A DNA stretch of 64,000 bases from Methylobacterium oxalidis (lineage in GTDB: Bacteria; Pseudomonadota; Alphaproteobacteria; Rhizobiales; Beijerinckiaceae), in the NCBI RefSeq assembly GCF_007992195.1, contig NZ_BJZU01000005.1, positions 1 through 64,000 of the forward strand. The letters are read 5' to 3'. The notes beneath the pieces were generated by a model. It searched no databases, was not told where the DNA came from, and saw only the letters and a list, made by a program, of their open reading frames with translations. The number at the start of each line of letters is the position of its first letter. Position 1 is the stretch's first letter. Made by a program: the position numbers and the translations under genes. Of this stretch, positions 17,664 through 29,240 are shown in pieces.

Positions 17664-18920
17664 ATGTCGGACCACGCCGAGACGCCAGAGCGCATCATCG
17701 CCCCGGTGCCGCGGATCACGCTCCAGGCCTTCTGCGAGACGGCCGAGACCGCCGCGCTGATCGAGAGCGTGGGCGGCGACCGGCGCATGCAGAAGGCCCA
17801 CGTCAAGGTCCAGATGGGCGGCGGCCCCGCCGCCGTCGAGGCCTACCGGCAGGCGCCGACGCCCAACGTCATCCTGATCGAGACGCAGGGCGCGAAGTCG
17901 AAGCCGCTGGAGTGCCTCGACGCCCTCGCCGAGGTCTGCGACCCCGGCACCAAGGTCCTGGTGATCGGGCACGTCAACGACGTGCTGCTCTACCGCCAGT
18001 TCATCCAGCGCGGGGTGAGCGACTACCTGATGGCGCCGGTCGACCCGCTGAGCCTCATCGCCGCGGTCTCGGACCTGTTCTCGGCGCCGGGGGTCAAGCC
18101 GGTGGGGCGCACCATCGCGGTGTTCGGCGCCAAGGGCGGCATCGGCGCCTCGACGGTCGCCCACAACCTCGCCTGGTCGATCGCCCGCGGCCAGGGCACC
18201 CAGACCGTCATCGCCGACCTCGACATCGCCTACGGCACCGCGAGCCTCAACTTCAACCAGGATCCGCCCCAGGGCATCGCCGAGGCGGTGTTCGCGCCCG
18301 AGCGCCTGGACGCCGCCCTCGTCGAGCGCCTGCTCTCGAAGTGCAGCGACAACCTCTCCCTGCTCTCCGCCCCCGCGAGCCTCGACCGGACCATCGACCT
18401 CGCCGAGACCGCCTTCGACGGGCTGATCGACCACCTGCGCGCGGCGGTGCCCTGCATCGTGCTCGACGTGCCCCACCTCTGGTCGGCGTGGTCGCGGCGG
18501 ATGCTGGTGGCCGCCGACGAGATCCTGATCGTGGCCGGGCCCGACCTCGCCTCGCTGCGCAACGCCAAGAACCTCGTCGCGAGCCTGCGCAACGGCCGCC
18601 CGAACGACCGCGGCCCGCGCGTCGTGCTCAACGGCGTCGGCATGCCCAAGCGACCCGAGATCGGCGCGGCGGAGTTCGCCAAGGCCCTGGAGACGCCGCT
18701 CTTCGCGAGCATCCCGTTCGAGCCGGCCCTGTTCGGCGCGGCCGCCAACAACGGCCAGATGGTCGCCGAGGTGCAGCCTGGCTCGAAGGCGGCCGAGATC
18801 TTCGCCGACCTCGCGGCCGCCATCCTCGGCCGGCCCGAGGTGCGGCGCGGGCGCGCCGGCCTGCTCGAGCCGCTCCTGGAGCCGATCCGCGCCAAGCTCG
18901 CGCGCCGCAAGGCGTCCTGA
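17664..18920 (+). CDS. cpaE: Flp pilus assembly ATPase CpaE/TadZ
   Basis: A 418-residue MinD/ParA-like protein that positions the pilus machine at a cell pole. The N-terminal part (about 1-140) is receiver-like, as in TadZ. The ATPase domain begins TIAVFGAKGGIGASTVAHNL with the deviant Walker A lysine at residue 157. DLDIAYGTASLNF and VLDVPHLWSAW carry the Walker A' and B-like acidic positions. Its place between cpaD and cpaF is the conserved order. Confidence 0.92.
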   Translation: MSDHAETPERIIAPVPRITLQAFCETAETAALIESVGGDRRMQKAHVKVQMGGGPAAVEAYRQAPTPNVILIETQGAKSKPLECLDALAEVCDPGTKVLVIGHVNDVLLYRQFIQRGVSDYLMAPVDPLSLIAAVSDLFSAPGVKPVGRTIAVFGAKGGIGASTVAHNLAWSIARGQGTQTVIADLDIAYGTASLNFNQDPPQGIAEAVFAPERLDAALVERLLSKCSDNLSLLSAPASLDRTIDLAETAFDGLIDHLRAAVPCIVLDVPHLWSAWSRRMLVAADEILIVAGPDLASLRNAKNLVASLRNGRPNDRGPRVVLNGVGMPKRPEIGAAEFAKALETPLFASIPFEPALFGAAANNGQMVAEVQPGSKAAEIFADLAAAILGRPEVRRGRAGLLEPLLEPIRAKLARRKAS

Positions 18921-18970
18921 GGGGGCCCGCGTGAGCCTTTCCGCCGCCAGAGAAGACGGGGACGCGTCCC

Positions 18971-20404
18971 ATGTTCGGTAGACGGCAGGGCGCCGCCGCC
19001 GCTCCGACCGCCGCGCCGGCGCCGGCGAGGGCGGCCCCGCTCCAAGTGCCGGAGCCCGCGGCCCCGCGCCGGCCGGACCCCCCGGCCGCGCCCGCCCCCG
19101 AGGCCCAGCGCTCCGAGGATTACTACCGCACGAAGAGCATGATCTTCGGCGCGCTGATCGAGGCGATCGACCTCGCCCAGCTCGCCCGCCTCGACGCGGA
19201 GACCGCCCGCGAGGAGATCCGCGACATCGTCTCGGAGATCATCGGGCTCAAGAACATCGTCCTGTCGATCGCCGAGCAGGAGGAGCTGCTCGACGACATC
19301 TGCAACGACGTGCTCGGCTACGGGCCGCTGGAGCCGCTGCTCGCCCGCGACGACATCGCCGACATCATGGTCAACGGCGCCAGCCGCACCTTCATCGAAG
19401 TGAGCGGCAAGATCCAGCTCACGAATGTCCGCTTCCGCGACAACCAGCAATTGATGAACATCTGCCAGCGCATCGTGAGCCAGGTCGGCCGGCGCGTGGA
19501 CGAGGCCTCGCCGATCTGCGATGCGCGCCTGCCGGACGGCTCGCGGGTCAACGTGATCGCGCCGCCGCTGGCCATCGACGGGCCGGCCCTCACGATCCGC
19601 AAGTTCAAGAAGGACAAGCTCACCCTCGACCAGCTCGTGCGCTTCGGCGCGATCTCGCCCGAGGGCGCGCAGATCCTCAAGATCATCGGCAAGGTCCGCT
19701 GCAACATCGTCATCTCGGGCGGCACGGGTTCGGGCAAGACGACGCTGCTCAACTGCCTCACCGCCTTCATCGAGCACGACGAGCGCGTGATCACCTGCGA
19801 GGACGCGGCGGAGCTGCAGTTGCAGCAGCCCCACGTGGTGCGGCTCGAGACCCGGCCCCCCAACATGGAGGGCCAGGGCCAGGTCACCATGCGCGACCTC
19901 GTGAAGAACTGCCTGCGCATGCGGCCCGAGCGGATCATCGTCGGCGAGGTGCGCGGCCCGGAGGCGTTCGACCTCCTCCAGGCCATGAACACCGGCCACG
20001 ACGGCTCGATGGGGACGCTGCACGCCAACTCCCCGCGCGAGTGCCTCTCGCGCATCGAGTCGATGATCACGATGGGCGGCTTCTCCCTGCCCGCCCGGAC
20101 CCTGCGCGAGATGATCTGCGGCTCGGTCGACGTGATCATCCAGGCGACCCGCCTGCGCGACGGCTCGCGGCGCATCACGCACATCACCGAGGTCCTCGGG
20201 ATGGAGGGCGACGTCATCACGACGCAGGACCTCTTCCTCTACGAGATCCTGGGCGAGGACGCGAACGGCAAGCTGATCGGCCGCCACCGCTCGACCGGGA
20301 TCGGGCGCCCGAAATTCTGGGAGCGCGCCCGCTACTACGGCGAGGAGCGCGCCCTCGCGGCGGCGCTCGACGCCGCCGCCGACCAAGCCGGGCCCGCCGC
20401 CTGA
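18971..20404 (+). CDS. cpaF: Flp pilus assembly ATPase CpaF/TadA
   Basis: The hexameric secretion ATPase powering Flp pilus extension, at the inner membrane. The 477-residue protein has a Pro/Ala-rich N-terminus (about 1-50) and an N-terminal domain including GYGPLEPLLARDDIADIMVN. The Walker A loop GGTGSGKTT has its lysine at residue 256. The Asp-box and Walker B follow (RMRPERIIVGEVRGPEAFD), then the His-box GHDGSMGTLHANSPRE. Its stop overlaps the tadB start by one base (TGATG). Confidence 0.95.
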   Translation: MFGRRQGAAAAPTAAPAPARAAPLQVPEPAAPRRPDPPAAPAPEAQRSEDYYRTKSMIFGALIEAIDLAQLARLDAETAREEIRDIVSEIIGLKNIVLSIAEQEELLDDICNDVLGYGPLEPLLARDDIADIMVNGASRTFIEVSGKIQLTNVRFRDNQQLMNICQRIVSQVGRRVDEASPICDARLPDGSRVNVIAPPLAIDGPALTIRKFKKDKLTLDQLVRFGAISPEGAQILKIIGKVRCNIVISGGTGSGKTTLLNCLTAFIEHDERVITCEDAAELQLQQPHVVRLETRPPNMEGQGQVTMRDLVKNCLRMRPERIIVGEVRGPEAFDLLQAMNTGHDGSMGTLHANSPRECLSRIESMITMGGFSLPARTLREMICGSVDVIIQATRLRDGSRRITHITEVLGMEGDVITTQDLFLYEILGEDANGKLIGRHRSTGIGRPKFWERARYYGEERALAAALDAAADQAGPAA

Positions 20405-21375
20405 TGGGCGCCGTCAACCTTCCGGTCGCGGCCGGCCTCGCCGCCCTCGCGGCGGGCGCCGTCGCCTACGCGGTCATCCTGCCGCTGTTCAGCGGCGAGC
20501 GGCGCGCCGCCCAGCGCCTGAAGACAGTCTCGGCCTCCGCCTCGGCGGCGGCCACCCGCGGCGTCGCGGTCAACCGCCGCGAGCAGGTGGCCAAGACCCT
20601 CGACGACATCGAGGCCAAGGGCCGCGGCACCAAGGTGACGCTCGAGCTCAAGATCGCCCGGGCGGGCCTGAGCTGGAGCAAGCGGACCTACCACACGGTC
20701 TCGGCGGTGCTCGGCCTCGTGCTCGGCCTCGTGATCCTGACGATGACCGAGAACCCGGTGGCGGGCTTGGGGGGCGCCTTCGCGGGCGGCATCGGCCTGC
20801 CGCTCCTGCTGCTCAAGCACCTGCGCAAGCGCCGCATCAACAAGTTCGTCCTCGAGCTGCCGAACGCCGTCGACGTGGTGGTGCGCGGCATCAAGACCGG
20901 CATCCCGGTCAACGACTGCTTCCGCATCGTCTCGCGGGAGGCGGAGGAGCCCGTGCGCAGCGAGTTCCGGCAGATCATCGAGGCGCAGACGATGGGCCTG
21001 TCGCTCAGCGAGTCGGTGACGCGCCTCTACGACCGGGTCCCCGTGCCCGAGGTGAACTTCTTCGCGATCGTCATCAACATCCAGCAGCAATCGGGCGGCA
21101 ACCTCTCGGAGGCGCTCAACAATCTGTCGCGGGTGCTGCGCGAGCGGCGCAAGATGGCCGCCAAGGTCCAGGCGATGAGCATGGAGGCGAAGGCCTCGGG
21201 CGGCATCATCGCCTGCCTGCCCTTCCTCGTCGCGGGCATCACCTACATCACCAGCCCCGAGTACATCTCGATGCTGTGGACGACCGACGTCGGCAAGATC
21301 GCGCTGGCCGGCAGCGCCGTGTGGATGTCGATGGGCATCTTCACGATGAAGAAGATGATCCATTTCGACTTCTAG
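20404..21375 (+). CDS. tadB: Flp pilus inner-membrane protein TadB
   Basis: A 323-residue T2SSF/GspF-domain membrane protein that forms the inner-membrane platform of the pilus with TadC. A hydrophobic N-terminal segment (about 8-28) is followed by a basic cytoplasmic region and a paired hydrophobic stretch (about 100-135). The GspF domain contains FVLELPNAVDVVVRGIKTGI and VNFFAIVINIQQQSGGNLSE. A C-terminal membrane pair ends in FTMKKMIHFDF. Its start codon shares a base with the cpaF stop, which fixes the start. Confidence 0.93.
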   Translation: MGAVNLPVAAGLAALAAGAVAYAVILPLFSGERRAAQRLKTVSASASAAATRGVAVNRREQVAKTLDDIEAKGRGTKVTLELKIARAGLSWSKRTYHTVSAVLGLVLGLVILTMTENPVAGLGGAFAGGIGLPLLLLKHLRKRRINKFVLELPNAVDVVVRGIKTGIPVNDCFRIVSREAEEPVRSEFRQIIEAQTMGLSLSESVTRLYDRVPVPEVNFFAIVINIQQQSGGNLSEALNNLSRVLRERRKMAAKVQAMSMEAKASGGIIACLPFLVAGITYITSPEYISMLWTTDVGKIALAGSAVWMSMGIFTMKKMIHFDF

Positions 21376-21393
21376 CGCGCGCAGGGTCCGGTC

Positions 21394-22356
21394 ATGGTCG
21401 AGAACATCGTCGGCAAGCTCACCGACCCGCGCGTCATCGGCGTGGCCCTGACCGGCGTCGCGGTGGCGGCCACGGCCTTCGCGGTGATCCAGCCCCTCCT
21501 CGAGCCGGACGTGCTCGCCAAGCGGATGAAGCTCGTCAGCGACGAGCGGGAGCTGATGCGCAAGCGCGAGCGCGAGCGCCTCAACACCAAGGCCACCCTG
21601 CGGGTGGAGCCGAAAGCCTACATGAAGCGGGTGGTCGAGCAGTTCGACCTGCACCGCTGGCTCGGCACGGAGACCGCCAAGCGCAAGCTGATGATGGCGG
21701 GCTATCGCGGGGTCGGGGCGGAGACCGGGTTCCTGTTCTTCCGCCTCGTCTCGCCGGTCGTGCTGGGCCTGGGCGCGGCCTTCTACCTGTTCGTGCTGGA
21801 GGTGCTCGACCAGCCCTTCCTGGTGAGGCTCGGCCTCGTGATCGCCGCCACGCTCCTCGGCATGAAGGCGCCGGAACTCTACCTCGTGAACAAGTCCAAG
21901 AAGCGCCAGGCCGAGATCCGCCTCGCCTGGCCGGACGCCCTCGACCTCACCCTGATCTGCGTGGAATCCGGCATGGCGGTGGAGAACGCCTTCCGGCGGG
22001 TCAGCACCGAGGTCGCGGCGCAATCCGTGGTGCTCGCCGAGGAGCTCGCCCTGATGACGGCCGAGCTCTCCTACCTGCCGGACCGGCGCATGGCCTACGA
22101 GAACCTCGCGTCCCGCGTCGGCCTGGAGGCGGTGAAGTCGGTCAGCACGGCCCTGATCCAGGCCGAGCGCTACGGCACGCCGGTCGGCCAGGCCCTGCGC
22201 GTGCTCTCGCAGGAGAGCCGCGATCAGCGCATGAACGAGGCCGAGAAGAAGGCGGCCGCGCTTCCCCCGAAGCTCACCGTGCCGATGATCCTGTTCTTCC
22301 TGCCGGTGCTGTTCGTGGTCATCCTGACGCCGGCCCTGATCCAGCTGTTCCGCTGA
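21394..22356 (+). CDS. tadC: Flp pilus inner-membrane protein TadC
   Basis: A 320-residue GspF-domain protein partnering TadB. It has an N-terminal membrane segment and a charged region around KRMKLVSDERELMRKRERER. Two membrane segments and the GspF domain (WPDALDLTLICVESGMAVEN, VLSQESRDQRMNEAEKKAAA) follow. A final membrane segment (ILFFLPVLFVVILTPALIQL) ends the protein. It begins 18 bp after tadB and is the last plus-strand gene of the locus. Confidence 0.93.
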   Translation: MVENIVGKLTDPRVIGVALTGVAVAATAFAVIQPLLEPDVLAKRMKLVSDERELMRKRERERLNTKATLRVEPKAYMKRVVEQFDLHRWLGTETAKRKLMMAGYRGVGAETGFLFFRLVSPVVLGLGAAFYLFVLEVLDQPFLVRLGLVIAATLLGMKAPELYLVNKSKKRQAEIRLAWPDALDLTLICVESGMAVENAFRRVSTEVAAQSVVLAEELALMTAELSYLPDRRMAYENLASRVGLEAVKSVSTALIQAERYGTPVGQALRVLSQESRDQRMNEAEKKAAALPPKLTVPMILFFLPVLFVVILTPALIQLFR

Positions 22357-22400
22357 GGTCGCGCCCGGCGCGGAGGCGGGCCCGGCCGGCTCGGCCCTCC

Positions 22401-22419
22401 CGCGCCTCGCCGAGGCGCG
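22401..22419. terminator. hairpin between tadC and the convergent TPR gene
   Basis: CGCGCCTCG and CGAGGCGCG face each other across a single base in the 109-bp space between convergent stops. It could end transcription from both sides, but no T-run is seen. Confidence 0.35.
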
Positions 22420-22465
22420 GCGGACAGAGCGCCCGCGGCGCCGGACGCGCCGGGTCCGAAAGCCT

Positions 22466-23326
22466 TCAGCCCCGCGGGGCGGGCTTGCGGGGGGCCTGGG
22501 CGGATTTCGCGCTGCCGGACTGCGCCAGCATCGTGCGCAGCGCCTGCGTGTTGGCGGCGGCCTCCTCCGGCGTGAGGTCGCGGCGAAGCTCCGCCTCGGC
22601 GTCCGGGAAGCGGCCCTTGAGCCCCAGCACGAGGGCGAGGTTCTGGCGCACGCGGGCATCGGCGCCCGGCTGCCCGGCGGCGAGCCGCAGGGTCGTCTCC
22701 GCCCGGTCGAGCTGGCGCGAGAGCGCGTAGGACAGGCCGAGATTGGAGAGCACCGCCGGCTCGTTCGGCCGGATCTTGAGGGCGGCCTCGTAGAAGCTCT
22801 GGGCGCGGGCGTGGTCGCCGACCTGGTCGGCGACCGACCCTTGCGCCGAGAGAACGCGCCAGTCGGGCTGGGCCGGCGTGTGGGCGTTCTGCAGGACGTC
22901 GGCCGCCTCCTCGAAGCGGCCGACCTCCGCGAGGGTCTTGCCGTAGGCGGCGAGCACCGCGACGTTCTTGGGGTTGCGCAGGGCGGCCTGCTGCAGCACC
23001 GCCACCGCCTGCGTGCGCTGGCCGACGGCGCGCAGCCCTTGCGCGTAGCGCATGGCGGTGCCGAGGTCGTTCGGGTTCGAGGCGTAGGATTCCCCGAGGA
23101 CCTCGACCTCCCGCCGCGAGATCGTCCGCTCGGCCCGCGGGGCGCCCCCGAGGCCGAAGGACGGCAGCCCGCCGATCGAGCCGGTGGTCTCGGGCGAGCG
23201 CGACTGGCAGCCGGCGGCGAGGAGCCCGAGCAGGATGGCCGCGGCGAGCGGCGCCCGGCGCGCCGGGCCGGGCGGCCGGGCCGTCCCCGCCGAGGCCGCT
23301 CGTGCGATCGATCGCGCCGTGATCAT
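22466..23326 (-). CDS. tadD: TadD-like tetratricopeptide repeat lipoprotein
   Basis: A 286-residue lipoprotein with a signal sequence and lipobox LLAAGC (Cys40). Several TPR helices follow: NDLGTAMRYAQGLRAVGQRT, NPKNVAVLAAYGKTLAEVGR and RPNEPAVLSNLGLSYALSRQ. In Tad loci the TPR lipoprotein TadD is needed for pilus assembly. Here it is encoded on the opposite strand, converging on tadC, so it must be expressed from its own promoter. Its tail is Lys/Ala/Pro-rich. The TPR identity is sure; the TadD assignment rests on context. Confidence 0.82.
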   Translation of the reverse strand: MITARSIARAASAGTARPPGPARRAPLAAAILLGLLAAGCQSRSPETTGSIGGLPSFGLGGAPRAERTISRREVEVLGESYASNPNDLGTAMRYAQGLRAVGQRTQAVAVLQQAALRNPKNVAVLAAYGKTLAEVGRFEEAADVLQNAHTPAQPDWRVLSAQGSVADQVGDHARAQSFYEAALKIRPNEPAVLSNLGLSYALSRQLDRAETTLRLAAGQPGADARVRQNLALVLGLKGRFPDAEAELRRDLTPEEAAANTQALRTMLAQSGSAKSAQAPRKPAPRG

Positions 23327-23387
23327 GCTAGGCTCCGGACAGGCTCGCGGCCGCGCTTCACGCGCCCGCCCTCCGGGTGATAGACCG

Positions 23388-23408
23388 TTAACCCTAATCT
23401 CCGGTTAA
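23388..23408. promoter_or_regulatory. inverted TTAACC half-sites between divergent genes
   Basis: TTAACC and GGTTAA form a perfect 6-9-6 inverted repeat. It lies 20 bp before the M17 peptidase start and 61 bp before the TadD-like start. TTAACC resembles a CtrA half-site, though the spacing is not the classical N7. Function is inferred. Confidence 0.35.
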
Positions 23409-23428
23409 GGCCCCCTCCTCCCGCGCGC

Positions 23429-24820
23429 ATGACGAACTCCGCCCCGCCCGAACTCCTGCCCGCCGGCACGCCCGGCATCCCGGTCCGCTGCGTCGGCACC
23501 GCCGACTGGCCCGCCCTGGAGGCCGCCCTCTCCCCGGTCCACCGGGCCTACCTGAAGGCCACGGACTTCGCGCCGAAGGCGGGGCGGCTGGCGCTGCTGC
23601 CGGGCGCGGACGGCTCCCTCGCGCGGGTGCTGTTCGGCCTCGGCGAGACCGAGGGGCCGGGGCGCGACCGGCTCGCCGCGGGACGGCTCCCGACGCTGCT
23701 GCCGCCGGGCCGCTACCGGCTGGAGGAGGCCGGGATCGACCCGGCCGAGGCGGCGCTCGCGTGGCTCCTCGGCAGCTACCGCTTCGGGCGCTACCGTGCC
23801 GCTCCGGGCGAGCGGCCCCGCCTCGTCGCGCCGGAGGGCGCCGACGCCGCCGAGATCGGCCGGATCGCGGCGGCGGTGGCGCACGGGCGCGACCTCATCA
23901 ACACCCCGGCCAACGACCTCGGGCCCGCCGAGATCGAGGCGGAAGCCCGCGACCTCGCCCGGCGCCACGGGGCCGGAATCGCCGTCGTCGAGGGCGCGGC
24001 GCTGGCGCGCGACTTCCCCCTCGTCCAGGCGGTCGGCGCCGCCTCGGTGCGGGCGCCGCGCCTGATCGACCTCGCCTGGGGGCCGGAGGACGCGCCGCGC
24101 GTCACCCTGGTGGGCAAGGGCGTCGCCTTCGACACGGGCGGGCTCGACATCAAGCCCTCCGCCGGCATGCTCCTGATGAAGAAGGACATGGGCGGGGCGG
24201 CGGCCGCGCTCGCCGCCGCCGACATGGTGATGGGCGCGGGGCTCCGCCTCCGCCTGCGCGTGATCGTTCCGGCGGTCGAGAACGCGGTCTCGGGCGCCGC
24301 CTTCCGGCCCGGCGACGTGCTCGCGAGCCGCGCGGGCCTCAGGGTCGAGATCGGCAACACCGACGCGGAGGGGCGCCTGATCCTCGCCGACGCCCTGGCG
24401 CTCGCCGACGCGGACGAGCCCGAGATCCTGATCGACTTCGCGACCCTGACGGGCGCCGCCCGCGTCGCCCTCGGGCCGGACCTGCCGGCCTTCTTCACCG
24501 AGGACGAGGATCTGGCCGCCGCCGTCGCCGCGGCGGGGCAGGAGGCCGCCGACCCGGTCTGGCGCCTGCCGCTGCACGCGCCCTACGCGAGCCTCCTCGA
24601 CTCGAAGGTCGCCGACCTCAACAACGTCTCGGGCGGCCCCTTCGCGGGGGCGATCACGGCGGCCCTGTTCCTGCGCCGCTTCGCGCCGCGCACGCGCGCC
24701 CACGTCCATTTCGACCTCTACGGCTGGAACCCCTCGGCCAAGGCGGGCCGGCCCGAGGGCGGCGAGGTCCAGACCGCGCGCCTCGTCTACGGCCTCCTGA
24801 AGAGCCGCTACGGGCGGTGA
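23429..24820 (+). CDS. M17 family leucyl aminopeptidase
   Basis: A 463-residue cytosolic metalloaminopeptidase that removes N-terminal residues from peptides. The two-metal active site motifs of M17 are present: VGKGVAFDTGGLDIKPSAGM, the lysine in MKKDMGGAA, and NTDAEGRLILADALALAD. The N-terminal macro-like domain is shorter and divergent compared with PepA, as in many alphaproteobacterial M17 proteins. It is the only plus-strand gene between the TPR lipoprotein and the M20 hydrolase. The exact peptide preference cannot be read. Confidence 0.92.
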   Translation: MTNSAPPELLPAGTPGIPVRCVGTADWPALEAALSPVHRAYLKATDFAPKAGRLALLPGADGSLARVLFGLGETEGPGRDRLAAGRLPTLLPPGRYRLEEAGIDPAEAALAWLLGSYRFGRYRAAPGERPRLVAPEGADAAEIGRIAAAVAHGRDLINTPANDLGPAEIEAEARDLARRHGAGIAVVEGAALARDFPLVQAVGAASVRAPRLIDLAWGPEDAPRVTLVGKGVAFDTGGLDIKPSAGMLLMKKDMGGAAAALAAADMVMGAGLRLRLRVIVPAVENAVSGAAFRPGDVLASRAGLRVEIGNTDAEGRLILADALALADADEPEILIDFATLTGAARVALGPDLPAFFTEDEDLAAAVAAAGQEAADPVWRLPLHAPYASLLDSKVADLNNVSGGPFAGAITAALFLRRFAPRTRAHVHFDLYGWNPSAKAGRPEGGEVQTARLVYGLLKSRYGR

Positions 24821-24847
24821 CGGCGGGGCCCCGACCCCGCCCTCGCC

Positions 24848-26020
24848 TCACCCCTTCAGCGGCAGGCCGGTCTCGATCAGCCGCGCCCAGAGGGAGGCGC
24901 CGTAGGGGGCGGCCGCGTCGTTGAAATCGTACTCCGGGTGGTGCAGCCCGGCGCTCGGTCCGTTGCCCAGGAACATGTAGGCGCCGGGCCGGTGGGCGAG
25001 CATGTAGGAGAAGTCCTCGGCCGCCATCAGCGGCGCTACGTTCCGGTCGAGATGGTCCTCGCCGACGATGCCGGCCGCGACGTCGGCCATGAACTGCGTC
25101 TCGGCCGGGTGGTTCTCGGTGACGGGGTAGCTGCCGCTGAAGTCGATCTCGCCCGCCGCGCCGAAGCCGGCCGAGACGCTGGCGACGATCGCGGCGACCC
25201 GCTCCTTGATCGTGGCCCGCACGTCCTGCGAGAGGGCGCGCAGCGTGCCCCGCAGGGTGACGCTGTCGGGCAGCACGTTGAACGCCTCGCCGGCCTCCAG
25301 GGCGCAGACCGAGACCACCGCCGATTGCAGCGGGTCGACCGAGCGGGCGACGACCGTCTGCAGGGCGACGATGACGTGGCTCGCCACGAGGACGCTGTCG
25401 ACGGCGTGCTGCGGCAGGGCGGCGTGCCCGCCGCGGCCGCGGATCGTGATGGTGAAGCGGTCGGTGGAGGCCATGATCGGCCCGGGCCGGATCGCGAAGC
25501 GGCCGACCGGCAGGCCCGGGACGTTGTGCAGGCCGTAGACCGCCTCGATGCCGAAGCGCTCCATCAGCCCGTCATGCACCATCGCCTCGCCGCCGCCGCC
25601 GCCCTCCTCGGCGGGCTGGAAGATCATCACGGCGGTGCCGTCGAAGCTGCGCGTCTCGGCGAGGTAACGGGCGGCGCCGAGCAGCATCGCCGTGTGCCCG
25701 TCGTGCCCGCAGGCGTGCATGCGGCCCGGCACGGTCGAGCGGTAGGGCAGGTCCCGCACCTCCCGGATCGGCAGGGCGTCCATGTCGGCGCGCAGGCCGA
25801 TCGCCCGGTTCGAGGCGGTGCCGCGCCCGCGGATGACGCCGACGACGCCGGTGCGGCCGATGCCGGTCACGACCGCGTCGCAGCCGAAGCCCGCGAGCTT
25901 CTCGGCGACGAAGCCCGCCGTGCGCTCCACGTCGTAGAGCAGTTCCGGGTGGGCGTGCAGGTCGTGGCGCCACGCGGTCATCTCGTCCGCGAGGGCGCCG
26001 ATGCGGTCGACGACGGGCAT
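24848..26020 (-). CDS. M20 family amidohydrolase (hippurate hydrolase-like)
   Basis: A 390-residue M20D metal-dependent amidohydrolase of the HipO/IAA-amino acid hydrolase type, which cleaves N-acyl amino acids. Metal-binding motifs are GLRADMDALPI, MHACGHDGHTAMLLGAA and FQPAEEGGGG. The dimerisation lid domain follows (TIRGRGGHAALPQHAVD), and the C-terminal AAEDFSYMLAHRPGAYMFLG supplies the last ligand region. ATG 26020 gives MPVVDRIGALADEM, the family start. It converges on the M17 gene, with 27 bp between the two stops. Confidence 0.9.
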   Translation of the reverse strand: MPVVDRIGALADEMTAWRHDLHAHPELLYDVERTAGFVAEKLAGFGCDAVVTGIGRTGVVGVIRGRGTASNRAIGLRADMDALPIREVRDLPYRSTVPGRMHACGHDGHTAMLLGAARYLAETRSFDGTAVMIFQPAEEGGGGGEAMVHDGLMERFGIEAVYGLHNVPGLPVGRFAIRPGPIMASTDRFTITIRGRGGHAALPQHAVDSVLVASHVIVALQTVVARSVDPLQSAVVSVCALEAGEAFNVLPDSVTLRGTLRALSQDVRATIKERVAAIVASVSAGFGAAGEIDFSGSYPVTENHPAETQFMADVAAGIVGEDHLDRNVAPLMAAEDFSYMLAHRPGAYMFLGNGPSAGLHHPEYDFNDAAAPYGASLWARLIETGLPLKG

Positions 26021-26136
26021 GGCTTCCGATGTCTGTGAGGGCGAAGGAGGTGGCGGAGGGTCCGGGCGGCGCGGCCGGACAGCCCTCGTCCCGCGCGCCG
26101 GGCTCGATCCCAGCAAACAGGAGGCCAACCCCGCGG

Positions 26137-26624
26137 TCAACGGTCCGGCGCGCGCGCTGCTCCGGCGGGCGGGCTCTCGGTGGGCGGACTCTCGGCGCGC
26201 GGACTCTCGGCGCGCGGACTCTCGGCGAGGTCGTCGAGGATCGGGCAGTCGGGCCGGTCGTCGCCGCAGCAGCTTTCCGCGAGGTCGGCCAGCGTCCCGG
26301 CCATGCCCTCCAGTTCCCGGATCCGGCGGCGGAGCGCGGCGACGTGATCGAGGGCGATGGCCTTCACCTGCGCGCTCGACCGGTCGCGGTCGCGCCAGAG
26401 CGCGAGGAGGTCGCCGATCGCCTCCATCGAGAAGCCGAGGTCGCGGGCGCGGCGCACGAAGCGCAGCGTGTGCAGGTCGGAGGGACCGTAGGTGCGGTAG
26501 CCGCTCTCCGCCCGGACCGGCGCCGGCAGCAGGCCGATCGACTCGTAGTAGCGGATCATCTTGGCGGACACGCCGGTGCGGCGGGCCGCCTCCCCGATCG
26601 TGACCCGGCCCGGCTCGCGCGCGC

Positions 26625-26628
<4 letters not shown>
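26137..26628 (-). CDS. MerR-family Cu(I)-responsive regulator (CueR-like)
   Basis: A 163-residue MerR activator. The N-terminal winged helix is TIGEAARRTGVSAKMIRYYE, then SGYRTYGPSDLHTLRFVRRA. A coiled-coil dimer helix follows. The metal loop CCGDDRPDCPIL has two cysteines spaced as in CueR, so Cu(I)/Ag(I) sensing is likely. The tail is unusual: repeats of AESPR/TESPP extend about 25 residues beyond normal CueR and are encoded by a 15-bp tandem repeat. The start overlaps the copA stop (ATGA), so copA and the regulator are cotranscribed, and the likely target operator lies upstream of copA. Confidence 0.9.
26171..26230. repeat. 15-bp tandem repeat in the regulator 3' end
   Basis: Four copies of a 15-base unit (GGACTCTCGGCGCGC, outer copies diverged) run in frame through the end of the MerR-like gene. 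They encode the AESPR-type pentapeptide repeats of its tail. Confidence 0.85.
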
Positions 26629-29162
<2,534 letters not shown>

Positions 29163-29196
29163 GGATCTTGACGTCGTTCGTTCATCCGGTCCTCAG

Positions 29197-29227
29197 CATG
29201 TGGGGGTTCCCATGATGGGAAGGTCAA
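29197..29227 (-). promoter_or_regulatory. CueR-type operator-promoter of copA
   Basis: On the minus strand TTGACC (-35, 29222-29227) is followed after 19 bases by a weak -10 (CACATG, 29197-29202). The spacer contains a perfect dyad TTCCCAT-C-ATGGGAA (29207-29221). A 19-base spacer with a central dyad is the hallmark of MerR-family promoters. It sits 35 bp upstream of copA and just after the Csp gene. Confidence 0.75.
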
Positions 29228-29240
29228 GGGGCTCCCGGTC

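Noticed and set aside
15172..17760. A long plus-strand frame across cpaC and cpaD in another phase
   Set aside because: It overlaps secretin and CpaD genes with clear motifs; its own translation is Arg/Pro-rich noise.
26171..26230. Short regular repeats considered as a CRISPR array
   Set aside because: The units are contiguous 15-mers without spacers and lie in a coding frame.
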